A stretch of 64,000 bases of DNA from CAYSAQ01 sp964429235 (GTDB lineage Bacteria; Margulisbacteria; Riflemargulisbacteria; GWF2-35-9; DYQY01). The stretch covers positions 1 through 64,000 of the forward strand of contig CAYSAQ010000004.1 in NCBI GenBank assembly GCA_964429235.1, in the 5' to 3' direction. Position numbers and translations under genes: made by a program. Position 1 is the stretch's first letter; every line of letters begins with the position of its first letter. Under the pieces are notes generated by a model that did no database searches, was not told the origin of the DNA, and worked only from the letters and a program-made list of their open reading frames with translations. Of this stretch, positions 41,712-50,185 are shown in pieces.

Positions 41712-43397
41712 ATGAGCAATGAAGTGAATAAAATTATCTATTCAATGTATAAAGTAAGTAAATTCTATAACAAGAAACCAATTATAAAAGATATCTCGAT
41801 CTCATATTTTTATGGGGCAAAGATAGGTGTTTTAGGTCTTAATGGTTCAGGAAAATCAACACTTTTAAAAATAATGGCAGGTATAGATCAAGATTATAAC
41901 GGTGATGTTACCAGTACTCCGGGGTACTCTATTGGATTCTTAGAGCAAGAGCCTACTTTTGATCCGGAGCGTACTGTAAAAGAAGTAGTACAAGAAGGAG
42001 CTGGAGAAGCAGCACAACTAATGGCAGAGTATGAAACTATAAATGAAAAATTTGGGGAATCTATGTCTGATGATGAGATGGATAAGCTTATTAAGAGGCA
42101 GGGTGAAGTACAAGAAAAAATAGACGACCTTGATGCATGGGATATAGATTCTAAGCTAGAGCAGGCAATGGATGCCCTTAGATGTCCTCCTGAAGACATG
42201 AAGATGGGGTTAATCTCTGGTGGAGAGCTTAGACGTGTGGCATTGTGTAGATTACTTTTACAAAAGCCAGACATTCTATTATTAGATGAGCCTACAAACC
42301 ATCTTGATGCAGAAACAGTAGCTTGGCTTGAGCTGCACCTCAGACAGTATAAAGGTACCGTAATTGCAGTTACTCACGATAGATATTTTCTAGATAACGT
42401 AGCTGGTTGGATATTAGAGTTAGATAGAGGTGAAGGTATTCCTTGGAAAGGGAACTATTCTTCTTGGCTAGAGCAGAAAGAGAAGCGCATATCTACAGAA
42501 GAGAAACAACAGTCTGAGCGTAGCAAGACTCTACAAAGAGAGCTTGAGTGGATTAGAATGACACCAAAAGCAAGACAGGCTAAATCTAAGGCTCATATCA
42601 AACAGTATGAGACTTTGCTTAGTCAGGATAACAAGGAAGCAATTAAAGCTTTAGAGATATATATCCCACCGGGGCCAAGATTGGGAACAAATGTTATAAA
42701 GTTTGAAGCTGTAAGCAAAGGATATGAGGATAAACTTCTTATTGAAGATCTTAGTTTTGATATGGCTCCTGGTTCTATTATTGGGATTATTGGTCCTAAT
42801 GGTGCAGGTAAGACAACAACATTTAGGATGATTACAGATAAAGAGAAACAAGACAAAGGAACTATTACTATTGGCGATACGGTTAAGCTTGCTTACGTAG
42901 ACCAAGCTCGTGAAGATTTAGATCCTGAAAAATCTGTTTGGGAAGTAGTTTCAGGTGGGCAAGACATTGTTCAGCTTGGGAATATTGAGGTTAACTCTAG
43001 AGCATATTTATCCAGATTTAATTTTGCAGGAACAGATCAACAAAAGAAAGTGAAATTGCTTTCTGGTGGTGAACGTAATAGAGCACATTTGGCTATGTTA
43101 CTTAAAGAGAACGCTAATGTTCTTCTTTTAGATGAACCTACTAACGATCTTGATGTGAATGCCGTACGTGCATTGGAAGATGCTCTTATGAATTTTGCAG
43201 GTAGTGCGATAATTGTAAGCCATGACAGATGGTTTTTAGATAGAGTTGCAACACATATCCTTGCTTTCGAAGGTGAAAGTAAAGCTGTTTGGTTTGAAGG
43301 CAATTACTCTGAATACGAGAAGAATCGTAAGGAAAGACTAGGTAGTGCAGCCGATCAACCAAAAAGAATTAAGTACAGACAACTAACAAGGGACTAA
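41712..43397 (+). CDS. ettA: ABC-F translation factor EttA
   Basis: 561 residues with two ABC domains: GLNGSGKST and LISGGELRRVALCRLL in the first, the linker with LERELEWIRMTPKARQAKSK, then GPNGAGKTTT and LLSGGERNRAHLAML in the second. Length and the KRIKYRQ-type C-terminus match EttA, the energy-sensing throttle that binds the ribosomal E site; E. coli EttA is 555 residues. No membrane segments. First gene of ettA-rapA-uup. Confidence 0.95.
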   Translation: MSNEVNKIIYSMYKVSKFYNKKPIIKDISISYFYGAKIGVLGLNGSGKSTLLKIMAGIDQDYNGDVTSTPGYSIGFLEQEPTFDPERTVKEVVQEGAGEAAQLMAEYETINEKFGESMSDDEMDKLIKRQGEVQEKIDDLDAWDIDSKLEQAMDALRCPPEDMKMGLISGGELRRVALCRLLLQKPDILLLDEPTNHLDAETVAWLELHLRQYKGTVIAVTHDRYFLDNVAGWILELDRGEGIPWKGNYSSWLEQKEKRISTEEKQQSERSKTLQRELEWIRMTPKARQAKSKAHIKQYETLLSQDNKEAIKALEIYIPPGPRLGTNVIKFEAVSKGYEDKLLIEDLSFDMAPGSIIGIIGPNGAGKTTTFRMITDKEKQDKGTITIGDTVKLAYVDQAREDLDPEKSVWEVVSGGQDIVQLGNIEVNSRAYLSRFNFAGTDQQKKVKLLSGGERNRAHLAMLLKENANVLLLDEPTNDLDVNAVRALEDALMNFAGSAIIVSHDRWFLDRVATHILAFEGESKAVWFEGNYSEYEKNRKERLGSAADQPKRIKYRQLTRD

Positions 43398-43399
43398 TT

Positions 43400-46171
43400 A
43401 TTAGAAACGAATTCAAAATAGGACAACGCTGGATAAGTACCATGGAACCAGATCTTGGCATGGGGACTATCATTAGCGTTGAAAACTGGAAAATACAGAT
43501 ATTGTTTAGGACTAGTGATGTTACTAGACAATATTCTACTGACAACTCGCCATTAAAGCGTATTTGTTTGCGTGTTGGCGAACAGGTGAAGAGCTATCAT
43601 AACGAATCCTTTGCTATAGAAAGCATTGATGAACGAGATGGGCTTTTCCATTATATTGGTACTGAATTTGAAATAGTAGAAACTGATATCGATGATACTA
43701 TAAGCTTTCTTTCTCCAATGGATAGATTGTTGTCCGCACATGTGGATAGACAAGATGCATATCAGCTAAGGACTGAAATGCTCACTCATAATCACAATTA
43801 CTATAATTCAAAATTAAGAGGCTTTATTGGGCCAAGAGTAGATGTGATTTGGCATCAGTTATATATCTTACAAACCTCTATTGCTAGACAGTATCAGCGT
43901 TTGCTTTTAGCTGATGAAGTAGGGCTAGGAAAGACAATAGAAGCTTGTCTTATTATGCATAATTTGCTTATAAGTGGCCGTATAGATAGGGTTCTTATCA
44001 TTGTTCCTAATGCACTCGTATATCAATGGTTTGTGGAATTGCTTAGAAAGTTTAATCTTACTTTTGCTATTTTTGATCGTGCTTATTACAAATCAGAAAA
44101 TATGGATGATGAGCTTAGTCCTTTTCATACAAGCCAGCTTGGACTGACCACTATGGATTATATTTTTAGTGAGGATGGTATCCAAGAAGAGATCATGGAA
44201 GCTGGGTGGGATTTAGTAATAGTCGATGAGATTCACCGAGTAAGTAGAGATACTGAACAGTTTGACTGGTTACAGTCATTAGCAACGGTTACGCAACGTA
44301 TGTTACTACTTACAGCTACTCCAGAGGTGATTGGCTATGAGAGCTTGTTCGCTATTTGTAGTTTGTTATATCCAGATTTATATAATGACTATGATAAATT
44401 CCTAGAGGATACAAAAGCCTATTCAACACTTGCTGATATTGTAGATAAAATAGAAAATGCGCAGGTTTTAACTAATGTTGATATGACTTGGCTAAATGAT
44501 AAATATCAGTTAGATCAGGATTTACAAAAGATACTTACTTCTATAGATGTCAAGGCAGATGTTTCTAGTAGAAATAGGTTAGTAGATACTTTGCTAGACT
44601 GTTATGGTTTAGGAAGAATTATCTTTCGTAATACTAGAAAAAATATAGATATCTTTACTAAAAGACAGGTTCATTTAGCTCCACTAATAGCTAAAGAGAT
44701 TAAGACAACAATTTCAGCAGATGATCCTCGTATCTTATGGTTAGTGAAGTTATTACAAAGCTCTAAAGATAAAAAAATACTTATGATATGCCATACACAA
44801 GAAAACGTCTTGGCGGTGAATAAGCTTATAACAACGCATATCAAGGCAAATATCGCTTTATTCCATGAAGGAATGACATTGCTGCAACGAGACAAGATGG
44901 CGGCCTATTTCGCGCAACCTGATGGCGCACAGATGCTTATATGCTCAGAGATAGGCAGTGAAGGTAGGAATTTCCAGTTCTGTCAGAATTTGGTGTTCTT
45001 TGATTGTCCTCTAGATTTGGAACTTATTGAACAGCGTATCGGACGTTTGGATAGAATAGGGCAGAAAAAGGATATTCATATATACTTGCCGTTTATCAAA
45101 CATTCTAGGCAAGAAGCTATTATCAAGATATTACATGAAGGAGCAAAGGCTTTTGGTTCTGCTGTGGCTTATGGAAATAGACTTGTAGAAGATTTAGGCG
45201 AGCAGATATTTGATGTTGCTAGAGAGTATAGTGAAACAAAAAATGATACAAAGATAAAAGCTTTGATAACCAAAATACAAGCTTATGCTATTACTAAGAC
45301 TCAGGAACTAGAAAATGGCAGAGACCGCTTATTGGAACGTAATTCTTATAAACCTAGCTTAGTAAAAGGCTTAACTGAAGGCATTAAAAAGCTAGATAAA
45401 GATACAAGCTTGGATGACTTTATGCTTAAAGTGTTTGAGTATTTCGGCATTAGTGTCGAAGAGATAGATGATAGAACTTGGTTTTTAAAAGCTACAGGTG
45501 GTTATGAAGATATTTTGCCTGGGTTTAAGGGTAGTAAGATGATAGTTACTTTTAGTAGGGAGCAAGCACTTGTATTAGAGAATATATTGTTTCTTACTTG
45601 GGATCATCCAATGGTGAGAGGTGCTATAGATATATTCTTAGGTAGCGAACAAGGTAATAGTTCTTTTGCAATTTGGGAAGATGATGTCGCGCAAAGAGTG
45701 TATATAGAAGCTAGCTATGTTGTAGAATGTGTTGCTCCTAAAGATTTATATATAGAAAGATTTTTACCTGCAACTCCAGTAAGAATATTAATAAATAACC
45801 AGCTTGAAGATTGTTCTGATGATATTTCTACAAATGAGCTAGAAGGAAATCTGGGTGCTGGAACTAATAAGATGTTAAAGGATGTTTTGTCTGTATCTGT
45901 AGAAATTGTAGAAGATATGACTGAAAAAGCTACAGAGCTTGCTACTCCTATCTTGGAAGATATTATAGATGATAGTATCATATCAATGGATAAAGAATAT
46001 AAGGTTCTTTTAGATAGAAATTTGTACCTAAAGAAAATAAATAAACACATTACAGCTGAAGAGATAGAAGCTATTGTAGATGAGCAAGATTCCATACATC
46101 AGCATTTATGTTCTGCAAGGTTAAGGCTCGATGCTGTTCGTTTGGTTGTAAGAGGGAGAATAACGAGATAA
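43400..46171 (+). CDS. rapA: RNA polymerase-associated helicase RapA, likely ATT start
   Basis: 923 residues if started at the ATT at 43400; the first ATG is at 43442. E. coli RapA begins with an N-terminal GQRWIS motif, and this frame contains FKIGQRWIST upstream of the first ATG. AAGGGA at 43388-43393 is well placed for an ATT start. Snf2 motifs: LLADEVGLGKTIEA, DEIHR, LLLTATPE, ICSEIGSEGRNFQ and LIEQRIGRLDRIGQ. RapA frees RNA polymerase from stalled complexes. The C-terminal portion is long and divergent. Stop overlaps the uup ATG. Confidence 0.9.
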   Translation: MRNEFKIGQRWISTMEPDLGMGTIISVENWKIQILFRTSDVTRQYSTDNSPLKRICLRVGEQVKSYHNESFAIESIDERDGLFHYIGTEFEIVETDIDDTISFLSPMDRLLSAHVDRQDAYQLRTEMLTHNHNYYNSKLRGFIGPRVDVIWHQLYILQTSIARQYQRLLLADEVGLGKTIEACLIMHNLLISGRIDRVLIIVPNALVYQWFVELLRKFNLTFAIFDRAYYKSENMDDELSPFHTSQLGLTTMDYIFSEDGIQEEIMEAGWDLVIVDEIHRVSRDTEQFDWLQSLATVTQRMLLLTATPEVIGYESLFAICSLLYPDLYNDYDKFLEDTKAYSTLADIVDKIENAQVLTNVDMTWLNDKYQLDQDLQKILTSIDVKADVSSRNRLVDTLLDCYGLGRIIFRNTRKNIDIFTKRQVHLAPLIAKEIKTTISADDPRILWLVKLLQSSKDKKILMICHTQENVLAVNKLITTHIKANIALFHEGMTLLQRDKMAAYFAQPDGAQMLICSEIGSEGRNFQFCQNLVFFDCPLDLELIEQRIGRLDRIGQKKDIHIYLPFIKHSRQEAIIKILHEGAKAFGSAVAYGNRLVEDLGEQIFDVAREYSETKNDTKIKALITKIQAYAITKTQELENGRDRLLERNSYKPSLVKGLTEGIKKLDKDTSLDDFMLKVFEYFGISVEEIDDRTWFLKATGGYEDILPGFKGSKMIVTFSREQALVLENILFLTWDHPMVRGAIDIFLGSEQGNSSFAIWEDDVAQRVYIEASYVVECVAPKDLYIERFLPATPVRILINNQLEDCSDDISTNELEGNLGAGTNKMLKDVLSVSVEIVEDMTEKATELATPILEDIIDDSIISMDKEYKVLLDRNLYLKKINKHITAEEIEAIVDEQDSIHQHLCSARLRLDAVRLVVRGRITR

Positions 46172-47964
46172 TGCTTACTGTTAATAAACTTGCGCTTTCT
46201 TTTGGCGCACAAGAGCTCTTTTCTGATGTTAATTTTAATATCAATACTAGTGAACGTATAGGATTGGTTGGAAGAAATGGCAGCGGAAAGACAACTCTTT
46301 TTAATATGCTTACTGGAGAGATTGTAGCTGAAGGTGGGGCTATCTCTATTCCTAAGAATTATACTATTGGCTATGTGAAGCAACATCTTAAGTTTACTAA
46401 GCCTAATGTTATAGAAGAATGTTGCCTTGGCTTGCCAGTAGGATATGAGGATGATATTTGGAAAGCAGAGAAGATACTTACAGGGCTAGGGTTTAGCTAT
46501 GAAGATATGTATAAAGACCCTTTCTTATTCTCAGGTGGTTATCAGGTAAGGCTTAATCTAGCAAAGGTGCTAGTGTCAGAGCCAGATTTACTATTACTAG
46601 ATGAACCTACGAACTATCTTGATATTGTTTCTATTCGTTGGATGGAGCGATTTTTGCGCAATTGGCCAAATGAACTTGTGCTTATTACGCATGATAGGAC
46701 ATTCATGGATACTGTTACTACTCATACGATGATTATTCACCGTCAAAAGGTGAAAAAGATACAAGGCAATACTGCGAGGATGTATGAACAGATTGCTATA
46801 GAAGAAGAAACCCATGAACGTACAAGGGTTAAGACAGATAAGCAACGTAAGGAAATGGAAGCTTTTATTACAAGGTTTCGTTCAAAAGCGCGCTTAGCTA
46901 GTATGGCTCAATCGAGAGTAAAAGCATTAAAGCGTACTACAGCTATGGATAAACTAGATGAGATAAAAACATTGGAGTTTAGTTTTAAGGAAGCACCATT
47001 TCTGGCAAAGAAGGTGATGAATGCAGAAAATATAACTTTTTCTTATCCAAATTCAGAAATATTAATTAATAATTTTTCAATAAATATCGGAAAGTCAGAT
47101 AGAGTCTGTATTGTAGGAAAAAACGGAAAAGGAAAAACTACATTAATGAATCTGCTAAATGGAGAACTAAACCCAGTTTCGGGTGAAGTTAATCGGCACC
47201 CCAAAGCAGAGTTGGGAGTATTTGGACAGACTAATATCGAGCATCTTACTCCAACTAAAACTATAGATGAAGAGTTATTGAGCGCTTCATTAGAAAGCAA
47301 CCCCAAGATAATTCGTAGTATTTGTGGTTCTATGATGTTCTCTGGCGATCTTGCTAAGAAGAAGATTAGCGTATTATCTGGTGGAGAAAAAAGCCGAGTA
47401 TTGCTTGGGAAGCTATTGCTTACACCTTCCAATCTATTATTTCTAGATGAACCTACAAATCATCTGGATATGGACTCCTGTGATTCACTAATAGAAGCTA
47501 TAAACGCTTTTTCTGGCGCAGTTGTAATGGTTACGCATAACGAGATGTTTCTAAATAATATAGCCAATAGGCTTATAGTGTTTCATTCTGACAAAGTAGA
47601 AGTGTTTGATGGCACATATAAAGAGTTCCTTGAGAAAGTAGGATGGGAAGGCAAACCTGTTAAGTCTAAGAAAAAAGGAACAAAGCCAGTTGCAACGGCA
47701 GCTGTTGCGCCAAAGGTTGATAAAAACGCTGACAGAAAAGCGCTTAGAGCTATTGAGAACCATATTTCTAAGCTTGAGAAGCAGATAGCTATCCTTGATG
47801 CTGAGATAGTAGAGAATACTAAGAGTATAGAGCAAGCAGCAGCTTCTAATGACGGAAAGCTTATTGCCGAATTATCTAAAGAAAACCATGGTTTTCAGCT
47901 TAAGGTTGATAAGAAGTATAAAGAGCTAGAGACTGAACTAGCTAAGCACGATAATTTGTCTTAA
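46171..47964 (+). CDS. uup: ABC-F ATPase, Uup-like
   Basis: 597 residues from the ATG at 46171 (the stop of rapA shares its A; an in-frame ATG at 46108 lies inside rapA). Two ABC domains: GRNGSGKTTLFNML, LFSGGYQVRLNLAKVL, then GKNGKGKTTLMNLL and VLSGGEKSRVLLGKLL. The C-terminal 60 residues are a Lys/Glu-rich coiled coil, as in Uup, and the extreme C-terminus (from DKKYKELETE onward) is encoded by the 57-base sequence repeated at 49060 and 55854. Ribosome-associated; linked to DNA repair and translation in E. coli. Confidence 0.92.
   Translation: MLTVNKLALSFGAQELFSDVNFNINTSERIGLVGRNGSGKTTLFNMLTGEIVAEGGAISIPKNYTIGYVKQHLKFTKPNVIEECCLGLPVGYEDDIWKAEKILTGLGFSYEDMYKDPFLFSGGYQVRLNLAKVLVSEPDLLLLDEPTNYLDIVSIRWMERFLRNWPNELVLITHDRTFMDTVTTHTMIIHRQKVKKIQGNTARMYEQIAIEEETHERTRVKTDKQRKEMEAFITRFRSKARLASMAQSRVKALKRTTAMDKLDEIKTLEFSFKEAPFLAKKVMNAENITFSYPNSEILINNFSINIGKSDRVCIVGKNGKGKTTLMNLLNGELNPVSGEVNRHPKAELGVFGQTNIEHLTPTKTIDEELLSASLESNPKIIRSICGSMMFSGDLAKKKISVLSGGEKSRVLLGKLLLTPSNLLFLDEPTNHLDMDSCDSLIEAINAFSGAVVMVTHNEMFLNNIANRLIVFHSDKVEVFDGTYKEFLEKVGWEGKPVKSKKKGTKPVATAAVAPKVDKNADRKALRAIENHISKLEKQIAILDAEIVENTKSIEQAAASNDGKLIAELSKENHGFQLKVDKKYKELETELAKHDNLS
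47908..47964 (+). repeat. uup 3'-end direct repeat, copy 1 (att-like)
   Basis: The last 18 codons and stop of uup, starting gataagaagtataaagagc. Recurs at 49060-49116 (50 of 57 bases identical by my count) and, degenerately, at 55854. Confidence 0.8.
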
Positions 47965-48127
47965 TTAAATATCAAATTCATTATATCTAAATAACTTGAA
48001 TAGTTAATATTTGAATATATCCTTCCATCTTTGTCTATAAGTTCAATTTGAACATTTTTTTATTTAACATAAGTAATTGCCCAAGTTTAAACATGGGTAA
48101 TCCTTGCTATAATTCTGGAATTAATAA

Positions 48128-48268
48128 GCTTTGTTAGTCGATGGTTACTGGCAGCTTGCTAAAGCGGATCTTCAGGACATAGGTTGTGAAGTTATAAAAT
48201 ATTTAAATTCAGTTCAAGATAATCATAATTATTTTGTAAATGATATCTTAGTTCATAATCGTAAATAA
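48128..48268 (+). pseudogene. Hint/intein C-terminal remnant
   Basis: An open stretch of 46 codons after an in-frame TAA, without a start codon. It reads LVDGYWQLAKADLQDIGCEV, then a few residues to HNYFVNDILVHN and RK before the stop. The YFVNxxLVHN ending is the splice or self-cleavage motif of Hint (intein/hedgehog/polymorphic toxin) domains. No N-terminal half is found in any frame in the 378-base gap 47965-48342, so this is a fragment left by deletion or insertion. Nothing else coding is visible in that gap. Confidence 0.7.
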
Positions 48269-48342
48269 AAAAAAATCTGTAATTTTCTGCAATTTTTAAT
48301 CAGGAGTATCGTAATATTAAATAATAGCTAAGGGGAAGAGTT

Positions 48343-48999
48343 ATGAAATATAAAATTATTGCTGAAAAAAACCAGTGGAAGATGCTTGCTCAATTTAATG
48401 GATTATACGCATTTATTCGTGGTTCTTTAAAACTTGGGAGAGGTGTTACAACCACTATTATATTGTCAAAATCAGATCAACACTCACTTTTAGAAAAACA
48501 TGTAGGGTCTTTGTTTTTAAAGGTAAAAAATGGAAATATCTGCTTTGACGGGATTAGCATCTCCTGTAAAAATAGGGGAAATCTCTATGCACAATATTTC
48601 ATAGAACTTTTTATAGAACTCTGCAAAAACTTAGATCAATCAGAAATAAAAACTACCAAACAACGAAAACCCATTATGATCTATTTGCTCCAAAAACTAG
48701 ATTTTTCACCAATTACAAAAAGCTCTCGATTTAAATTTTATTTGTATAAAAATTTGAATAAAAAAAATATCGCAGTTTATTTTACAGATACTATAATCAA
48801 AGATCAGTTTAAAAACTCAAATATTTATCTCCATCAAAATTATAAGGTTTTAAATAAAGAAAAGCCTCAGGGAATAGCTGGATACTGGAACACTAGCTAC
48901 AATTTAAATAAACCAGAAGTTTCAGGAAAAAATCTTAATGATTCAATTGAATTTCACCAAAATAAAGATGAATTAAAACGATTTTTTAATCTGCTATAA
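48343..48999 (+). CDS. unknown protein in island block 1
   Basis: 218 residues, Lys/Asn/Ile-rich, soluble, with no recognised domain. The central stretch contains KPIMIYLLQKLDFSP and alternating hydrophobic strands (RFKFYLYKNL, IAVYFTD). A distant GNAT-like fold crossed my mind but is not supported. A strong AAGGGGAAG Shine-Dalgarno supports expression. It is bracketed by the Hint remnant and uup repeat copy 2. Confidence 0.65.
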   Translation: MKYKIIAEKNQWKMLAQFNGLYAFIRGSLKLGRGVTTTIILSKSDQHSLLEKHVGSLFLKVKNGNICFDGISISCKNRGNLYAQYFIELFIELCKNLDQSEIKTTKQRKPIMIYLLQKLDFSPITKSSRFKFYLYKNLNKKNIAVYFTDTIIKDQFKNSNIYLHQNYKVLNKEKPQGIAGYWNTSYNLNKPEVSGKNLNDSIEFHQNKDELKRFFNLL

Positions 49000-49059
49000 G
49001 CTATATTACACGCCTTATTTCGATTAAAACGTGATTTTATCTTCTAACATCTTATATTT

Positions 49060-49116
49060 GATAAGAAGTATGAAGAGTTAGAGGATGAACTAGCAAAGTA
49101 CGATAATTTGTCTTGA
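49060..49116 (+). repeat. uup 3'-end direct repeat, copy 2
   Basis: Starts gataagaagtatgaagagtt and still encodes DKKYEELEDELAKYDNLS plus a stop (TGA instead of TAA). Homology to copy 1 begins sharply at gataag; flanking bases upstream do not match. Three amino-acid and two silent differences. Confidence 0.8.
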
Positions 49117-49124
49117 TTTCATGG

Positions 49125-49138
49125 TATAGTTTCTTGTA
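49125..49138 (+). promoter_or_regulatory. extended -10 of the permease pair
   Basis: TATAGT at 49125-49130 with TGG just upstream, 8 bases before the ATG at 49139; no Shine-Dalgarno. Confidence 0.45.
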
Positions 49139-49621
49139 ATGATTTTATTATATAGTTTTCTTTTAATTATTCTGTTTATATCTTTTTTAGTTGATAGGCA
49201 GAAAACAAAAAAGGCAATTAAGATTGCGTGGAAAGGCTTCATGAAGTTATTGCCTCCTTTTTTGCAAATGTTAATAATCGCCTCTATAGTTTTGCTTTTC
49301 GTATCACCATCAATGATTTCGATGGTTTTGGGTAATAATTACGGTGGCTTATCGATTCTAGTTGGCGCTATAGTTGGATCAATAGTATTAATTCCAGGAT
49401 TTATAGCCTATCCGTTGACTGCCATTTCTTTAAGTAATGGTGCTAGTTACATGGCTAGTGCAGCATTTGTAACAACATTAATGATGGTTGGATTTGTTAC
49501 TTTTCCTATAGAAAAGAAAGTGTTTGGTACGAAGGTTACTATTATTAGAAATGTAATAAGCTTTTTTATCGCAATTATTATTGCACTTGTAGTAGGTGTG
49601 TTTTTTGGAGAAATATTCTAA
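49139..49621 (+). CDS. half-permease 1 (ArsP/YraQ-like PF03773 type)
   Basis: 160 residues, four to five membrane segments. The segment ILVGAIVGSIVLIPGFIAYP and the hydrophobic pattern resemble one half of predicted permeases of the YraQ/ArsP group; split two-gene versions occur in other anaerobes to my knowledge. The stop overlaps the start of the second half (TAATG), so the two are coupled. Substrate unknown. Confidence 0.75.
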   Translation: MILLYSFLLIILFISFLVDRQKTKKAIKIAWKGFMKLLPPFLQMLIIASIVLLFVSPSMISMVLGNNYGGLSILVGAIVGSIVLIPGFIAYPLTAISLSNGASYMASAAFVTTLMMVGFVTFPIEKKVFGTKVTIIRNVISFFIAIIIALVVGVFFGEIF

Positions 49622-50139
49622 TGAATTTATTTAAAAAGAAAAAAATAATATTATTTTTAATGTTTATCATGTTTATATCTCTTTCTTTTGCAATAAACTT
49701 TGATTCAGGAAAAGTTATTGGTTTAAACTTTATTAAGTTTAGTAAGTCTATGCTTAGTATTTTGCCAGCAGCATTTATATTAATAGGTTTGTTCGAAGTA
49801 TGGGTTTCAAAAGAAAAAATAGAAGCACATATGGGTTCTGGTTCTGGTATTAGAGGATATTTGTGGGCATTAATATTGGCAGGACCAACTGTTGGTGGTT
49901 TATATGTAGCATTCCCTATAGCTCAGGCTTTATCAAAAAAAGGAGCTAGTTTGAGTGTTATTTTGTTTTATATTAGCGCTGCAGCTATTTATAGAATTCC
50001 TATGACCTTGATAGAGTTCTCTCTTTTAGGTGTAAAGTTTACACTTATTCGTTTGCTTGTTGCATTACCACTTATATTTATTAGTTCTATAATTTTTGGT
50101 AATTTTTTAAAGAAACAAAACTACCAAATTCTTAGCTAA
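49621..50139 (+). CDS. half-permease 2 (ArsP/YraQ-like PF03773 type)
   Basis: 172 residues, four to five membrane segments after a short cytoplasmic Lys-rich start. The GPTVGGLYVAFPIAQALSKK and ISAAAIYRIPMTLIEFS stretches match the second half of YraQ/ArsP-type permeases. Partner of the preceding gene. With the NRPS next door it could export or import a small molecule, but that is inference. Confidence 0.75.
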   Translation: MNLFKKKKIILFLMFIMFISLSFAINFDSGKVIGLNFIKFSKSMLSILPAAFILIGLFEVWVSKEKIEAHMGSGSGIRGYLWALILAGPTVGGLYVAFPIAQALSKKGASLSVILFYISAAAIYRIPMTLIEFSLLGVKFTLIRLLVALPLIFISSIIFGNFLKKQNYQILS

Positions 50140-50173
50140 AGTTTAAAATCATTACATGCCCAGCATAATGATA

Positions 50174-50185
50174 TATAATTAATTT
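50174..50185 (+). promoter_or_regulatory. -10 of the NRPS gene (leaderless)
   Basis: TATAAT at 50174-50179, 6 bases before the ATG at 50186. Confidence 0.6.

Noticed and set aside
46108..46170. Longer N-terminus for Uup
   Set aside because: The extension is Cys-rich and lies inside rapA; the ATG at 46171 overlaps the rapA stop and starts the ABC fold.
48343..48999. GNAT acetyltransferase assignment for the island protein
   Set aside because: Only a vague KLxF-type similarity; no acetyl-CoA binding motif (Q/RxxGxG/A) is visible.
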